Source: Odontocerum albicorne
Lineage: Eukaryota > Arthropoda > Insecta > Trichoptera > Odontoceridae
Assembly (NCBI GenBank): GCA_949825065.1
Contig: OX463841.1
Span: forward strand, 21,633,381-21,697,380
Length of the DNA stretch: 64,000 bases
Reading direction: 5' to 3'
The position numbers were made by a program, and so were the translations under genes. Of this stretch, positions 11,925-22,650 are shown piece by piece (the stretch's first letter is position 1; every line of letters starts with the position of its first letter). A model generated the notes under the pieces. It was not told where the DNA came from, ran no database searches, and worked only from the letters and a program-made list of their open reading frames with translations.

Positions 11925-12290
11925 TGTGTCCGCCCCATAATGACATACAGCATAGAGTCCAGAGCCGACACTGTGAGAACCAAAAATCTCCTTCGAACCA
12001 GCGAAATGAATGTACTCAGGAGTACGAAACACAAAAATCCGAAGGACGTGTGAAGTTGAAGATATTGTCAGATGGGGACGACAGAGAAGAAGGTTCTGGA
12101 ACGAACACGTATCCAGAATGGCGGAACCAAGAGCCGTAAGAATGACCAGGGACAGTATCCCCCAAGCAAGCAGACCTCCAGAACGACCTCCCAAAAGATG
12201 GAAAGACAGCTGGCAGTCGACGTCACAAGAGGCAAACAATGATACAGGACCATAACAGGCTAACAGGCCTAAAATAAGAAGAAGAAGAAT
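11925..12290 (+). pseudogene. LINE 3' end: RTE-like C-terminus plus A-rich tail
   Basis: Frames at about 11930-12010 (ITYSIESRADT-like) and 12010-12255 read CEVEDIVRWGRQRRRFW, HVSRMAEPRAVRM and RPPERPPKRWKDSW, then STSQE. This is the full arginine/proline-rich C-terminal tail seen in many insect RTE-type LINE proteins, with one frameshift near 12010. It ends with stop codons and a short GAAGAAGAAG-type tail (12270-12290), which marks the LINE 3' end. The 5' part of the element is missing, as usual for abortive reverse transcription. Its relative at 1520-1870 is more decayed. Confidence 0.75.
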
Positions 12291-13194
12291 AATGTGTTTT
12301 GTTCCAACCCTTCTCAAGGAAGTAGCAGCATCATATTACGCTACAAGTTTGACACAATCAATATATATTCTGTTGACAAGCAATACTTAAACCCTTCACA
12401 AGCTCATGACAATACAGTTCGTTGACACAGTACGTGACCATTAAGCCGCTGCATAGTGGATGCAATTAATCATGACGTGACTGTGCTTCCGTGTTGCTTC
12501 CGAATCGATAAGGGTTATCTACCGGGATCTGATGATGGGAATCACAGTAACTATGCCACGTTCCCGACCACACACGCTATCCAAAGTGAGATTAATATTT
12601 GGGAACGTGAAAATTGACTAAATTGTTTGAAAAATATCATAGATATGGATCTCATGGCATTTGATCATTATGTGGCATAATGACCAATGTTTATTTTTGG
12701 TTTCCTTCTTGTTATAAATTCACCTAAATTATATATTTAACTTGGACTGATTGTTCTTAAATCGATATAGTTTTATTCTTCGTAATTTTATTGGATAAAT
12801 TGAAAATAGTTTTTCAAGTCAATTAATATATATAATTTATAAAAAAAAAAGGATTTTATGAAGCTCATCTCATATTTCAAGTTCGGAACTGAGTCAGCTT
12901 GTTAGGCTACATTTTTTGTTACAACAAATTATTTAGACATAACTCATGCATAACAAGATTCCCTGCATTGGGCGATCAGTACGGGGATTGTATGAATTTT
13001 CATATGACTGACTACTATATTTGCAAGAGTATATATAGAAGTGTTTCTTGATAGGATGAATTAAGTAAATTATATGGGTTTGTGACTTTATTAGTTTTTA
13101 ATTTTTTATTAATAATTAACCCTTTAAAGAGCGCTTCAAGAATTCGTGTTAGACAACTACTAAGATGAATTTAGACGAAATTAAAGACCTTTTA
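12291..13194. other. No gene recognised
   Basis: A+T-rich with no coding pattern and no recognised repeat. Confidence 0.4.
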
Positions 13195-13204
13195 GTAATA
13201 CTAG

Positions 13205-13275
13205 TCTAAGAACGGCCGAGAGCTGAACCCGGGACTACTGGAGTGCAAAGCATGCGTGTTCTTACTCGGCAATTG
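13205..13275 (-). repeat. tRNA-like remnant (probable SINE head)
   Basis: In reverse it reads GCCGAGTAAGAACACGCATG, then CCCGGGTTCAGCTCTCGGCC. The spacing resembles A and B boxes of a tRNA-derived SINE head, but the B box is off consensus and no cloverleaf with good stems is apparent by eye. Similar heads lie at 17098-17166, 23955-24030 and 61885-61955. Confidence 0.35.
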
Positions 13276-13315
13276 TTCACGATGACAAAAATCAAATAAA
13301 TATATTAAACATATG

Positions 13316-14287
13316 CTTTTCCGATAATCGCAACTGTCTATCGTATTGTACAAGTATTACACTAATATCTAACTAAATTTATACTTTTCCGATAATCGCA
13401 ACTGTCTATCGTATTGTACAAGTATTACACTAATATCTAACTAAATTTATACTTTTCCGATAATCGCAACTGTCTATCGTATTGTACAAGTATTACACTA
13501 ATATCTAACTAAATTTATACTTTTCCGATAATCGCAACTGTCTATCGTATTGTACAAGTATTACACTAATATCTAACTAAATTTATACTTTTCCGATAAT
13601 CGCAACTGTCTATCGTATTGTACAAGTATTACACTAATATCTAACTAAATTTATACTTTTCCGATAATCGCAACTGTCTATCGTATTGTACAAGTATTAC
13701 ACTAATATCTAACTAAATTTATACTTTTCCGATAATCGCAACTGTCTATCGTATTGTACAAGTATTACAATAATATCTAACTAAATTTATACTTTTCCGA
13801 TAATCGCAACTGTCTATCGTATTGTACAAGTATTACACTAATATCTAACTAAATTTATACTTTTCCGATAATCGCAACTGTCTATCGTATTGTACAAGTA
13901 TTACACTAATATCTAACTAAATTTATACTTTTCCGATAATCGCAACTGTCTATCGTATTGTACAAGTATTACACTAATATCTAACTAAATTTATACTTTT
14001 CCGATAATCGCAACTGTCTATCGTATTGTACAAGTATTACACTAATATCTAACTAAATTTATACTTTTCCGATAATCGCAACTGTCTATCGTATTGTACA
14101 AGTATTACACTAATATCTAACTAAATTTATACTTTTCCGATAATCGCAACTGTCTATCGTATTGTACAAGTATTACACTAATATCTAACTAAATTTATAC
14201 TTTTCCGATAATCGCAACTGTCTATCGTATTGTACAAGTATTACACTAATATCTAACTAAATTTATACTTTTCCGATAATCGCAACT
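13316..14287 (+). repeat. Minisatellite, 68 bp x 14 plus a partial copy
   Basis: The unit begins CTTTTCCGATAATCGCAACT and recurs every 68 bp starting at 13316, 13384, 13452 and so on to 14268, giving 14 full units and a 20-bp partial. By eye the array is almost perfectly uniform; the clear variant is in the seventh unit (ACAATA for ACACTA near 13768). 68 is not a multiple of 3 and the unit carries stops, so it is not coding. The uniformity implies recent expansion or active homogenisation. Confidence 0.97.
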
Positions 14288-14344
14288 ATAAAAATGTGTG
14301 TACTACAATGACTTTATGAAAACCCCTACTTTTTAGATAATATT

Positions 14345-14410
14345 GGGGATCAAACTTTAAACCCCCGGGAGGAAAACAAGGATTTTGCCAATTAGACCAC
14401 GCACCTTTTC
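14345..14410 (-). repeat. tRNA-like SINE head remnant
   Basis: In reverse it reads GGTGCGTGGTCTAATTGGCA and later a CCCGGGGGTTTAAAG block. It resembles the tRNA-like head of the SINE families in this window but has no recognisable body. It ends just outside the target duplication of hAT transposon 2. Confidence 0.35.
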
Positions 14411-14426
14411 ATTGGTTCCCCTAGAT

Positions 14427-16947
14427 CAGGGGTTCCCAACCTTTTTGTACTCTAGAGCACATTCTAAAATATCGGTAGGGTGGCGGGCACCACCTACTTT
14501 AAATCGACAAACTCCTTCCATAACTTCTCATTTTCCCATAATTTATTTTCTTATATTCATAATTTATTAATAAATTATAAACAAAAATGTTTCGAAATAA
14601 TAAAACTATTATTCAAATTGCATACACACAGAGAAATCTATTTACAAAACGTAAACAAAAAACACAAATACAAAGAAAACATTTTATAAAAAAATATAAT
14701 ATCAATATATCAATGTGATCTTTGACATAGCATATCATTGGCCAGTGCCTCATAATTAGGAGGTTTTATTATTGATTTTATTAAGTTCAAGTTTGAAAAC
14801 AATGATTCGCATAAATATGTCGAACCGAAAAATGATTCAATTTTATATGCCGCTTTTTTTAAAAATGGGAACTTTTCTCTGTCCACTGTATTCCAAAAGT
14901 CCTCTGATATTAAGGATTTTAGCAAAATATCATTCTTAAGGTCCAACATTTCTAACTAGTTCTTCTGTCTTATCTTGAACAAAATCTGCAATACATGCGG
15001 CCATTTCCATTTAATTTATTTGCCAAGTAAAAGGATTGATACAGAAGGAAACAATTGGCTCGATATGTGTAAACTGCAAAAATCTCTCTTCAAACTGTTT
15101 TTTTAACACTTGAAGATGCTTAATAAATAATGACCCGTTTAATTCATTGTTACCTAGCATTTGCTTCATATGTGGGAAATGCACGAGAGAATTGATCTGC
15201 AGATGTGATATCAACAAATCCAATTTAGCTTTAAATGACTTTACAGAGCTTATCATTTCAGCTATGTTTTTGTCTTTCCCAATTTTTCCATGATGTCTGT
15301 GAGAAATACCAAATCAATCAGCCAGCGAGAGTCAGCTAGTGCATCATAATTTTCCTTTTTATTGTTTATAAATGTTTTTATTTCTTCAATTAAACTCACA
15401 AATCTTGTAAGAACCTTTCCTTTACTGAGCCAACGTACTTCAGTATGCAGAATAAGATCATGTTCTTTATCTTCAGTATCTTCTAACAGGGCCTTGAAAA
15501 GTCGGTGTTGCAAAGGAGCTGCTCGAATAGAATTAATTATTTTTGTAACTATTTTCATAACGTGTTCAAATGGCAATATTTTACAACACAGAGCTTCCTG
15601 GTGGATAATACAGTGGTAGGACATAAAGTTTGAAAATGATTCATCCTTCTTGCAGAGGGCAATAAATTCTTTGTTTTTACCTACCATTGCTGGTGCCCCA
15701 TCGGTGGTTATCGCAGACGCTTGTGCAAAGGCATATTTATTGACTTGGCGTATGTTTTGAATGTATTATAAATATCATCACCCCTTGTCTGTCCTTTCAT
15801 AGGTAATATTTGCAACATATACTCTTTTACTGTGAAGTTACTAAATACCATTCACACCATAACTGCTAACTGTGCGGTGTCTGATATATCTGTTGACTAG
15901 TCAAATTGTAGCGAGAACCAGTCACATATTTCCAAGTCAGTCTTTAACTGAGTTTGTATGTCTGTTGAAATTGCATTTATTCTTCTTGTGACGGTGTTAT
16001 TTGACAACTGTAAGTCTTGTATTGCTGAGACAATCTCACGTTTGTTAGAAAATTCATCAAACAAACAATCGGCACCAGTCAAAAATAGTTCTTTAAACAA
16101 CTCACCATCAATGAAAGGTTTCTTCTTTTTGTGAGCATGTGATAAATTTTGAAAGATGCAATGGTGGCCTTTTTAGAATTTTCCACATGTCTAGTGAAAA
16201 CAGTCAACAAACAAATAGTTGGACTTGATTTTATATTAGTTGACATATTTTTTTCTTTCTTACTTCAGATTTAAGTGGATAATTCGCATCAAAAGTGGCA
16301 TGAATCGTCTGAAAGTGTCGTTCAACATTATGTTTTTTCGGCACTGCAATACTACTACCACACAACAAACAAACGCATTTATTTTTCAAATTAACGAAAC
16401 AATATGATTCCTCCCAGTCAGTATTAAAATTATAGGTTCGTTGTCTTTTACTTGGTCCACTCATTTTAGGACTACGTGCACGAGCACGTGACTACTGTCA
16501 GTTTGGCTGTCGGGGCCATGCTTATTGCTTTCACTGACAGACAGAGCTGTCAGAGTCATGTGCCATGTGTTTTGGCGCCTTCGGCGTTCATCGGCTCAAT
16601 TGGTGGCGTTCGTTCACTTCGGGTTTTCTGCGTGTACAAGGAGTGATGTGCAAATAGCACTCCCCGTTCCAGGCTAGCGTGAAGAGTGCAGTCTGGCTCG
16701 CCGCTAGACAAATTGCGACAAGTACTGTCAGCAAAGGAACCACTCATACATACAATATCGCAAACATACGAACGTATTTAATAAACCTAGACACTCAAAA
16801 AAATTAAAATTTTAACAAATAAATAAAAATAATTCACATTTTTAATTAATGTTTATGAAAAAATTCTGTCTGTCGAATAGTGGCGGGCACATACGAATCG
16901 TTCCGCGGGCGCCATGGTGCCCGCGGGCACGGGGTTGGGAACCTCTG
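14427..16947 (-). mobile_element. hAT transposon 2, 2.5 kb, with 8-bp target duplication
   Basis: The left end CAGGGGTTCCCAACC and the right end GGTTGGGAACCTCTG are inverted repeats with one mismatch over 15 bp. The 8-bp duplication CCCTAGAT flanks it exactly at 14419-14426 and 16948-16955. Near the right end a self-complementary CCGCGGGCGCCATGGTGCCC block at 16904-16923 is a likely subterminal binding region. The transposase frame on the minus strand is broken into at least five pieces, so this copy is older or more damaged than hAT transposon 1, although its ends are intact and could still be mobilised by a related transposase. Confidence 0.96.
14710..16464 (-). pseudogene. hAT transposase remnant, heavily frameshifted
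   Basis: Pieces in order along the minus strand are as follows. 16464-16231 carries an N-terminal BED finger with C-L-L-C and an H-F-Q-T-I-H end. 16100-15897 carries LFDEFSNKREI and the WFSLQFD lead into the first catalytic Asp. 15687-15262 carries MSYHCIIHQEAL, VRWLSKGKVL and FLTDIMEKL. 15256-15011 carries the helical middle. 14949-14710 carries the C-terminal dimerisation block GSTYLCESLFSNLN. The parts are in the same order as in hAT transposon 1 (same hAT group), but at least four frame changes or stops separate them. The catalytic region between 15897 and 15687 is in pieces. No function remains. Confidence 0.92.
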
Positions 16948-17097
16948 CCCTAGATGCTTAGCTTAATTATAGTATACTCTTCCAACAGTCATTGGTTTAG
17001 CTGGCAAGTGGTCAGGATACAGATGGTTTGGTCTTCTATATACATTTAACTGCTCTAAGCATCAAGCAATCCCGTGAAATATATTATAACCAGTCGG

Positions 17098-17166
17098 CAC
17101 CGTGGTCTAATGAATAGCATTGAGTCTAAGCAAGTGGGCGCCCTAGGTTCAATTGCTGGCGGATCA
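17098..17166 (+). repeat. tRNA-like remnant (SINE head)
   Basis: CACCGTGGTCTAATGAATAG is followed by CCCTAGGTTCAATTGCTGG, with A-box and B-box-like spacing. The B box departs from the GGTTCRANYCC consensus and stems are poor, so a working tRNA is unlikely. Confidence 0.35.
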
Positions 17167-17693
17167 CTTACTGGCTTTATTACTCTTGGATCATACAAAA
17201 AAATAATTAATGCTTTTCTGTAGCTAGCTTTCTGAAGCTACAAATCATAATTTTTTATAGCACTAGTTAGCAACATAAATAGCGCTTTATAAATTTGCTA
17301 GACGAAAGACTGCAGCAAATTAAATCTGCCAATCGTCTTGAATCCCTTTCATCGAAAATTATTTTTTCACCGGAAGTTTAGTTTTGATCTAAAACAAACT
17401 TTATGATTGCTTAAGTGCAATAGATTGCATACATTAAACTTATGTACGTACGGGAGTCTTCCATCCACAAGATGGTTGACAACCATACTCAATCGGATGG
17501 ATTGCCTATTAATTTAGATTATAACCGTTTACTTGAATTAATTAACGTGACTCGAAAAATATTTCTTCTGTAATATCTCACACGCAGTTTTTGCGTCATC
17601 TTTGCGCAGTTTTTGTGTTTTGTCACAATTCTCCCCTTTTATCAGTAGAACTATCACATTCCTTCATTCTCTATTCATTTTAGACATATAATA
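17167..17693. other. No gene recognised
   Basis: A+T-rich spacer between the tRNA-like remnant and the mariner element; no coding pattern. Confidence 0.4.
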
Positions 17694-18354
17694 CATCGAT
17701 CAACAAGTCCCGGGACTAACCAACAGATGGCGTCTCTAATAATAAATCCATACCATTCTCATTTAGTACCAACCTTTAGAAGTTACTTGTCAAACTTTCA
17801 TGACATTCCGAAATTGTGTCATTGAGTTACAGTGGTTTTAGTGACGCTACTTTTGCTATTTTCAAAACAATGGAAATAACTTGAAAAGGAAAAAACCATC
17901 AATAGCGAATATTACATAGCGTTATTGGAGTGTTTGAAGGCAGAAATTGCAAAAAAACGGCCCCATATGAAGAAGAAAAAAGTTCTCTCTCATCAGGACA
18001 ATGCACCGTGTCCCAAGTCGATGGTAACGATGGTCAAATTGTATGAGTTGAACTTCGAATTGCTTCCGCACCCACCGTATTCTCCAGATTTGGCCCCCAG
18101 CGACTATTGGCTGTTCGCAGACCTCAAAAAGATGCTCCAGGGAAAGAGATTTGGGTCCAATGAAGAAATGATTGCCGAAACTAACGCCTATTTTGAAACC
18201 AAAAATAAATCGTTTTACACGGTTGGCATAGAAAAGTTAGGAAAGTGTTGGAATGAATGTATCGCTCTTGAAGGAGGCTATGTTGATGAATAAAGAAGAA
18301 TTTTGGCAAACAAATGCTGTTTTAGTAGTTAGTCCCGGGCCTTATTGATCAATG
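17694..18354 (+). mobile_element. Mariner element with internal deletion
   Basis: The ends are inverted repeats: CATCGATCAACAAGTCCCGG at the left pairs with the complement of CCCGGGCCTTATTGATCAATG at the right, and the GTCCCGGGACTAAC core is nearly perfect. A TA precedes the left end. The element is only about 660 bp against about 1.3 kb for an intact mariner because the N-terminal DNA-binding domain and the first catalytic Asp region are missing; the 5' untranslated part runs directly into the catalytic C-terminal half. It cannot move by itself. Confidence 0.88.
17892..18293 (+). pseudogene. Mariner transposase, C-terminal part only
   Basis: Reading starts at about 17892 (KTINSEYYIALLECLKAE) and continues to a stop after GGYVDE at 18291-18293. 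It contains HQDNAP and PHPPYSPDLAPSDYWLF. Between the Asp of HQDNAP and the Asp of APSD there are 34 residues, the D34D spacing that defines mariner within the Tc1/mariner superfamily. The first catalytic Asp (usually in a GDEKW-like motif) and the N-terminal helix-turn-helix are deleted. The remaining frame is undamaged, so the deletion may be quite recent. There is no proper start codon. Confidence 0.9.
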
Positions 18355-18468
18355 CGTTATATTTGTTTCGGTTAATTTTTTTACTGCGTCTAAAATACGA
18401 GTATATCAAAATTTATTTTTTTATTTAAAAAATATCTATTCTCCAATTACTACTTTCTCTATCAAACT

Positions 18469-18650
18469 TTACCTCCATGGCCTAGTTGGTAAGATGCCTG
18501 GTCTCCCAAACCAGGGGTTCAGGGGTTGATTCCGTTTGATTTCCACTTAAGGCCTCCTTAATATATTTCTGGTTGGTTGAAAGAGATTACCATATGGCAA
18601 AAAATCCATCAGATTCTAATGTTTACAGCTATAGTGTAATACAATACTTT
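18469..18650 (+). repeat. SINE-A copy, forward
   Basis: It begins with the tRNA-like head (ACCTCCATGGCCTAGTTGGT, then GGGGTTGATTCCG), continues with the shortened CACTTAAGGCCTCCTTAATA body and TTTCTGGTTGGTTGAAAGAG, and ends with the ATTACCATATGGCAA hairpin and GTGTAATACA. The middle is shortened relative to the copy at 43270. It lies about 220 bases upstream of the first supported host exon, in the preceding intron. Confidence 0.75.
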
Positions 18651-18873
18651 ATAATACCAGATAATCGTTGTAAGACACGCATTTCAACCACATTAATACT
18701 GATTCAGTCAATCAATTAACTTTGTTGCAGTTATTAAAGTTTCAAAAGGTTTGCTATACAAACATACTAAAAAAGTAAATTTCCTTTTTTTGGTTTTCTG
18801 CACTGTTTCAAAGTTAAGTTTTTATTTAAAGTTATGGAATATTTTTTGACACTTTTTCATTGTTTCATTTCAG

Positions 18874-18977
18874 GTGTTCTGGAGTAAACCATTGCAGTTT
18901 TATCCTCAACCTGGACCATGAAGAATCCGAGACTTGGGGACCTGGCATAGTCTACATCAAGTATGCTTGTATGGATG
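18874..18977 (+). CDS. Host exon: C-terminal part of SUEL/RBL-lectin-like domain
   Basis: The acceptor is TTTCATTTCAG ending at 18873 and the donor is GTGAGA at 18978. The 104-nt exon reads C-SGVNH-C, then [17 protein letters not shown] and VYIKYACMD. The pattern C-x5-C, a spacer with a Gly, then an I/V-K-Y-x-C end resembles the last third of the SUEL or rhamnose-binding lectin domain (as in latrophilin), which recognises sugars on extracellular proteins. The exon starts with the third base of a codon and ends after the first, and joins in phase to the CUB exon at 38165. The N-terminal part of the domain should lie on an upstream exon, which I did not find in the window. A LINE fragment begins about 30 bases after the donor. 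The domain call is moderate; the exon itself is well supported by splice sites and phase. Confidence 0.72.
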
Positions 18978-19009
18978 GTGAGAAATTTGTTTCTAATTTA
19001 TTATTTTGT

Positions 19010-19685
19010 CGTCTGTTTTGTTCATCACCATATCTATATGTATGTTACGTGCATTCATCACCATAAGAAAATACGAGCATATCACTTCATACCAGAAGGC
19101 GCTGAACCGGTTGAATGTGAGAAATACTCGTAGATGCCAAATTCACACACTATATCTATTGTATAATATCCTTAACTGTCCCGCCACCCCCTCTTATCTC
19201 GCCGAAAAATTTCAGCATCTTTCTGATCATGGACTAGCGGTACGCTCAAACAGAGATTGTTTATTGGTCTCCCCAGTTCAACTGTCACTGTCCATGCAGG
19301 GAGATTCTGGAACTAGTTACAAACCAATGCTAGAATCGCTCCGTCCGTGGCATGCTTTTAGAAGCGACTGAAAAAACTTTTAATTTCTAGTTAGTAATAT
19401 TGCGTGTTTTATTCTTGATTTTTCTCTCCTCTCCACCAAGCCTTTCTTTTCCTTTGATTGATGATATCTCACGTTATATGAAAAGGAATGTTTGGGGGAT
19501 TGTTCGTCTTTGTGGGGTTTATGGGCGTATGCCCACGTATTTGTTTGTGGATTTCGTGGGGATGGAAAGTCATTTGAATGTTTTTTTGCGACAATTTACT
19601 TTTCTCTGATTGGTTGGAAGAGATTACTGCCTGGTAATAAGCCCACCAGATTGTATATGTCACAAAGTAAATAAATAAATAAATA
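19010..19685 (+). pseudogene. LINE 3' end: RT C-terminus, 3' UTR and AAATA tail
   Basis: The frame 19090-19371 reads ITSYQKALNRLNVRNTRRCQ, then LYLLYNILNCPATPSYLAEK, and ends in WHAFRSD. This has the shape of the extreme C-terminus of Jockey/CR1-type reverse transcriptases (a Y-x-x-R-L-x-x-L-x-L-x-x-x-R-R-x-x block, then a line of hydrophobics). After a T-rich 3' UTR the element ends in GATTGGTTGGAAGAGATTAC, TGCCTGGTAATAAGCCCACC and an (AAATA)n tail at 19666-19685. That tail is closely related to the 3' tail of the SINE-A family, so this LINE lineage is the likely source of the SINE-A retrotransposition machinery. It starts about 30 bases after a host exon. Confidence 0.6.
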
Positions 19686-19689
19686 TATG

Positions 19690-21233
19690 TTGCATCATGA
19701 ACACACGGATGCCACAAACCACCTTCATCCAGGGCGGTCCTCAGCCCCACACTCCAAGTCATCCCTTGTCAGGCTGAAACTGCGATTTCACTATTGTAAC
19801 ATTGGTATATATTATATAATTGACGTCTGATTTGCTGAGTCTCTTGTGAGCGATAAAATATCGCAGCTTTTGACCAACTTCCAAGCGACATCCTCAATAC
19901 GTAACCCAACCACCTCTTATGCCTAATCTTTGTTGTGGTAGTTATAGGCTACTGCCACGCCTGAAGACTAACCCTCACGTTATCACGTGGTTGTACCACC
20001 TGACACTCATCATCCCCCAGGTTCTGAATTTTGATATCTTAACAAGGCCTTAGAGAGAAGACTCTCCAGTTTCATATACGAGTATATGGTACAGTTTCAT
20101 ATATGTGGCTACATTTTATCGTTATGTACGAATAATAAACATTATATTACTTTTTCATTCCGCTGATTATTCTTAATCACTGTGACACGTGTTTCTACAG
20201 TCCATCCCTGGGTTAATTTCAGACGGACTGATCGTCGCGGTAATTAAGTGTAATTTAGGGAGCACCAAAGTTATTTTAAGTTAATTGTTCTAACATGAAG
20301 GTTGAAGTCGAAATCTTTTATCAAATACATTTTTTATGATTTTATTTTCAATTGGTATGACTACTATTATATATATTTTCAATTGGTATGACTACTATTG
20401 TATATATTTTTTTATTTATGAGAAAAATATTAGTTATGTTATTTTATTAATATTCAATAAATATTAACATAAAAAATTGTCTATACGTGATAAGAATAAA
20501 AATACTTAATCCAATTATAATATTCTCTTTTTATATTGAAATTTCTTTGAATAGCGTTTTGCAGGATGAAAACTTAAAATGAATTATTTCTTAGTTATAC
20601 GAAATTTAAAGGTAAATCTCAAAATTTCCAAGGTTTTCAGTTTCATTTTCTATATTAAAATTGCTTAATTTTGATGTCTCACCATTCACAATTTTAACCT
20701 GAATTTTAAATTTAAAGAGGTAAATCGAAAGCATTAATCATTAATTTTGCAGTACGTGTAGCAAGCGGTGTTTTTTCCCCTGAAGGTTAATGTTGTTATG
20801 TCATGGTATTAATAGATACGAGTATTATCGTTCCAATCTACGGGGAATTTTAGTATTTTTACAAAAATAATTTAAACTAGAATTAATTTCAAAAAATGTG
20901 TTAAAAGATCTACTTTTCTGTAAAATATTATATGTGGCTTTAAATGCCGATTGAAATAAATATTTTTTCATATAAACTGTTAGTTCGTGTTGGTTTTCGT
21001 TTATAACATGGCGAAAATACGAGTACATAGAAATCACCTGGTATTTTTTTGCATTTTTTTATATCTTGATAAACTACATTTATATCAAATGCTATTAATG
21101 TCATTCAAATCTCATATAAACAGAATTTATAACAAATGTTTACATATTGATTTTATTACCTCTAAATAATAAAAAAATCAACATTATTGATTATCAAGAA
21201 TTGTGATCTCGTTAAGCTTAGTAAAAATAAGTG
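19690..21233. other. Intron sequence with a small 33-bp duplication
   Basis: Nothing coding is recognised. A 33-bp direct duplication (TTTTCAATTGGTATGACTAC) lies at about 20344-20409. Two exact ATACGAGTAT motifs lie at 20076 and 20816, and variants at about 19122 (inside the preceding LINE) and 21013. Confidence 0.5.
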
Positions 21234-21450
21234 AAAAAAGCGTCCCAGTCTGATAAAAAAACAGTTTGGTTAAGATACTGTTTTGTTACGATAGAATTGT
21301 GAACACGTGCGATCAGAACAACGAGTTTAGTGCCAACTCCAGTGGTTCTAAACCCGAAAGCTCGACAAATGTTGCTAAAGACAATGTTGCTTCCCAGCCA
21401 CGTTTTTCAATATGAATGATTCGTCAATTTGAATAACTTGAGAGGTATCC
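21234..21450 (+). repeat. SINE-B 3' part, forward
   Basis: It contains AGCGTCCCAGTCTGATAAAA, GTGCCAACTCCAGTGGTTCT, CCGAAAGCTCGACAAATGTT and a GAGGTATCC edge near 21440. The same blocks appear in order in the SINE-B copy at 61166-61470. The tRNA-like head is missing. Confidence 0.6.
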
Positions 21451-22300
21451 AACAAATGAATGCATCATAATAACATCTTAATAATGGTATATTTCATTTA
21501 AATATTCGGCAATCACCAACCATTACGAAATCACCTTAAATGTGGCAATGTTTTTATGGTTTAGGAAAATTTCTGTGGAAATAAATGTTTTGGGTGTTTA
21601 AATTTGTGAATCGTTTAAATATGTAGGTTCAATTGTTTATTTACCTTTAGTTGTGAATGGATACTAGAAGGCTGGACTTCTCGAATCAGGATAGTCTAGT
21701 GATAACGACGCTTTATTAAAAATAGGAAATATTACAATACAAAATTTAAAAAATATATATCTAGAAAATCAGTTTTAAACAAGAGTGAAGTCAGTCACAA
21801 GAATTATAAAAATGTCCACGGATGGAAAACAGCGTGACTCCCGGAGGACAGCATTGATTAATGACGGGTATTAGGGTTCCAAGACAGGCGTGTCAGGCCA
21901 CATTTTGTCTCTTTAACAGAGATATCCAACATTTGTTGAACATTTTACGTTTCTCCGAGATCTACATCCAACGCTTATCAGAATCGGATTTTTTTTTATT
22001 ATTACTAAATATCTATACCACAAAACCATAAAACTAATCGAACTATAATTCATTTTCAATGTCAGAAAATATTACTAAAAAAATGTAAATATGGTCTGCG
22101 TGCCTTGTAATGAAAAAATGTATACATACGAATATTATACTCCTTTATACGTAAAAAAGTAATTTTTACGTATAAAGTAAAAGTAAATCTGCCTTATAAT
22201 GTAAACACGTATAATCAACACTCATTACATATTTAATTGAAACTGTTTTCTCAGTTTTTTTATTATCAATACATAGATAATATCGTATACGAAAAAAATA
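21451..22300. other. Intron sequence, nothing recognised
   Basis: A weak tRNA-like stretch (GGATAGTCTAGTGATAACGA) lies near 21688 but has no B-box partner. No coding pattern. Confidence 0.4.
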
Positions 22301-22650
22301 TTCAAGTAGTTGATCATTAATTTATTGATCTCTATTTCAGGGGACTTCCGAAAATTGAACAATATTTTCTAATCTATAGATTATTTACTTAGTGATAATG
22401 GTTTCCCCATTCGATAGAAATATGAACTTTCACATTTGTCTATCTGTGAAAATACAAATAAATTCTGCGAAAATATTCAAGTAGTTGATCATTAATTTAT
22501 TGATCTCTATTTCAGGGGACTTCCGAAAATTGAACAATATTTTCTAATCTATAGATTATTTACTTAGTGATAATGGTTTCCCCATTCGATAGAAATATGA
22601 ACTTTCACATTTGTCTATCTGTGAAAATACAAATAAATTCTGCGAAAAAT
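22301..22650 (+). repeat. Perfect tandem duplication, 175 bp x 2
   Basis: The block starting TTCAAGTAGTTGATCATTAA is present twice, at 22301-22475 and 22476-22650, with no mismatch that I can see. It includes TCTATTTCAGGGGAC, which looks like a splice acceptor but is followed by no supported exon. Either a very recent duplication or an assembly duplication would explain perfect identity. Confidence 0.95.

Noticed and set aside
11652..12317. 221-codon minus-strand frame
   Set aside because: It is antisense to a LINE fragment on the plus strand (11925-12290), which explains the open frame.
13316..14287. Direct repeats as a CRISPR-like array
   Set aside because: Units are contiguous without unique spacers and the host is an animal; it is a minisatellite.
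22336..22345. Splice acceptor TCTATTTCAG marking an exon
   Set aside because: No conserved coding sequence follows, and it lies in a perfect intronic duplication that copies it as well.
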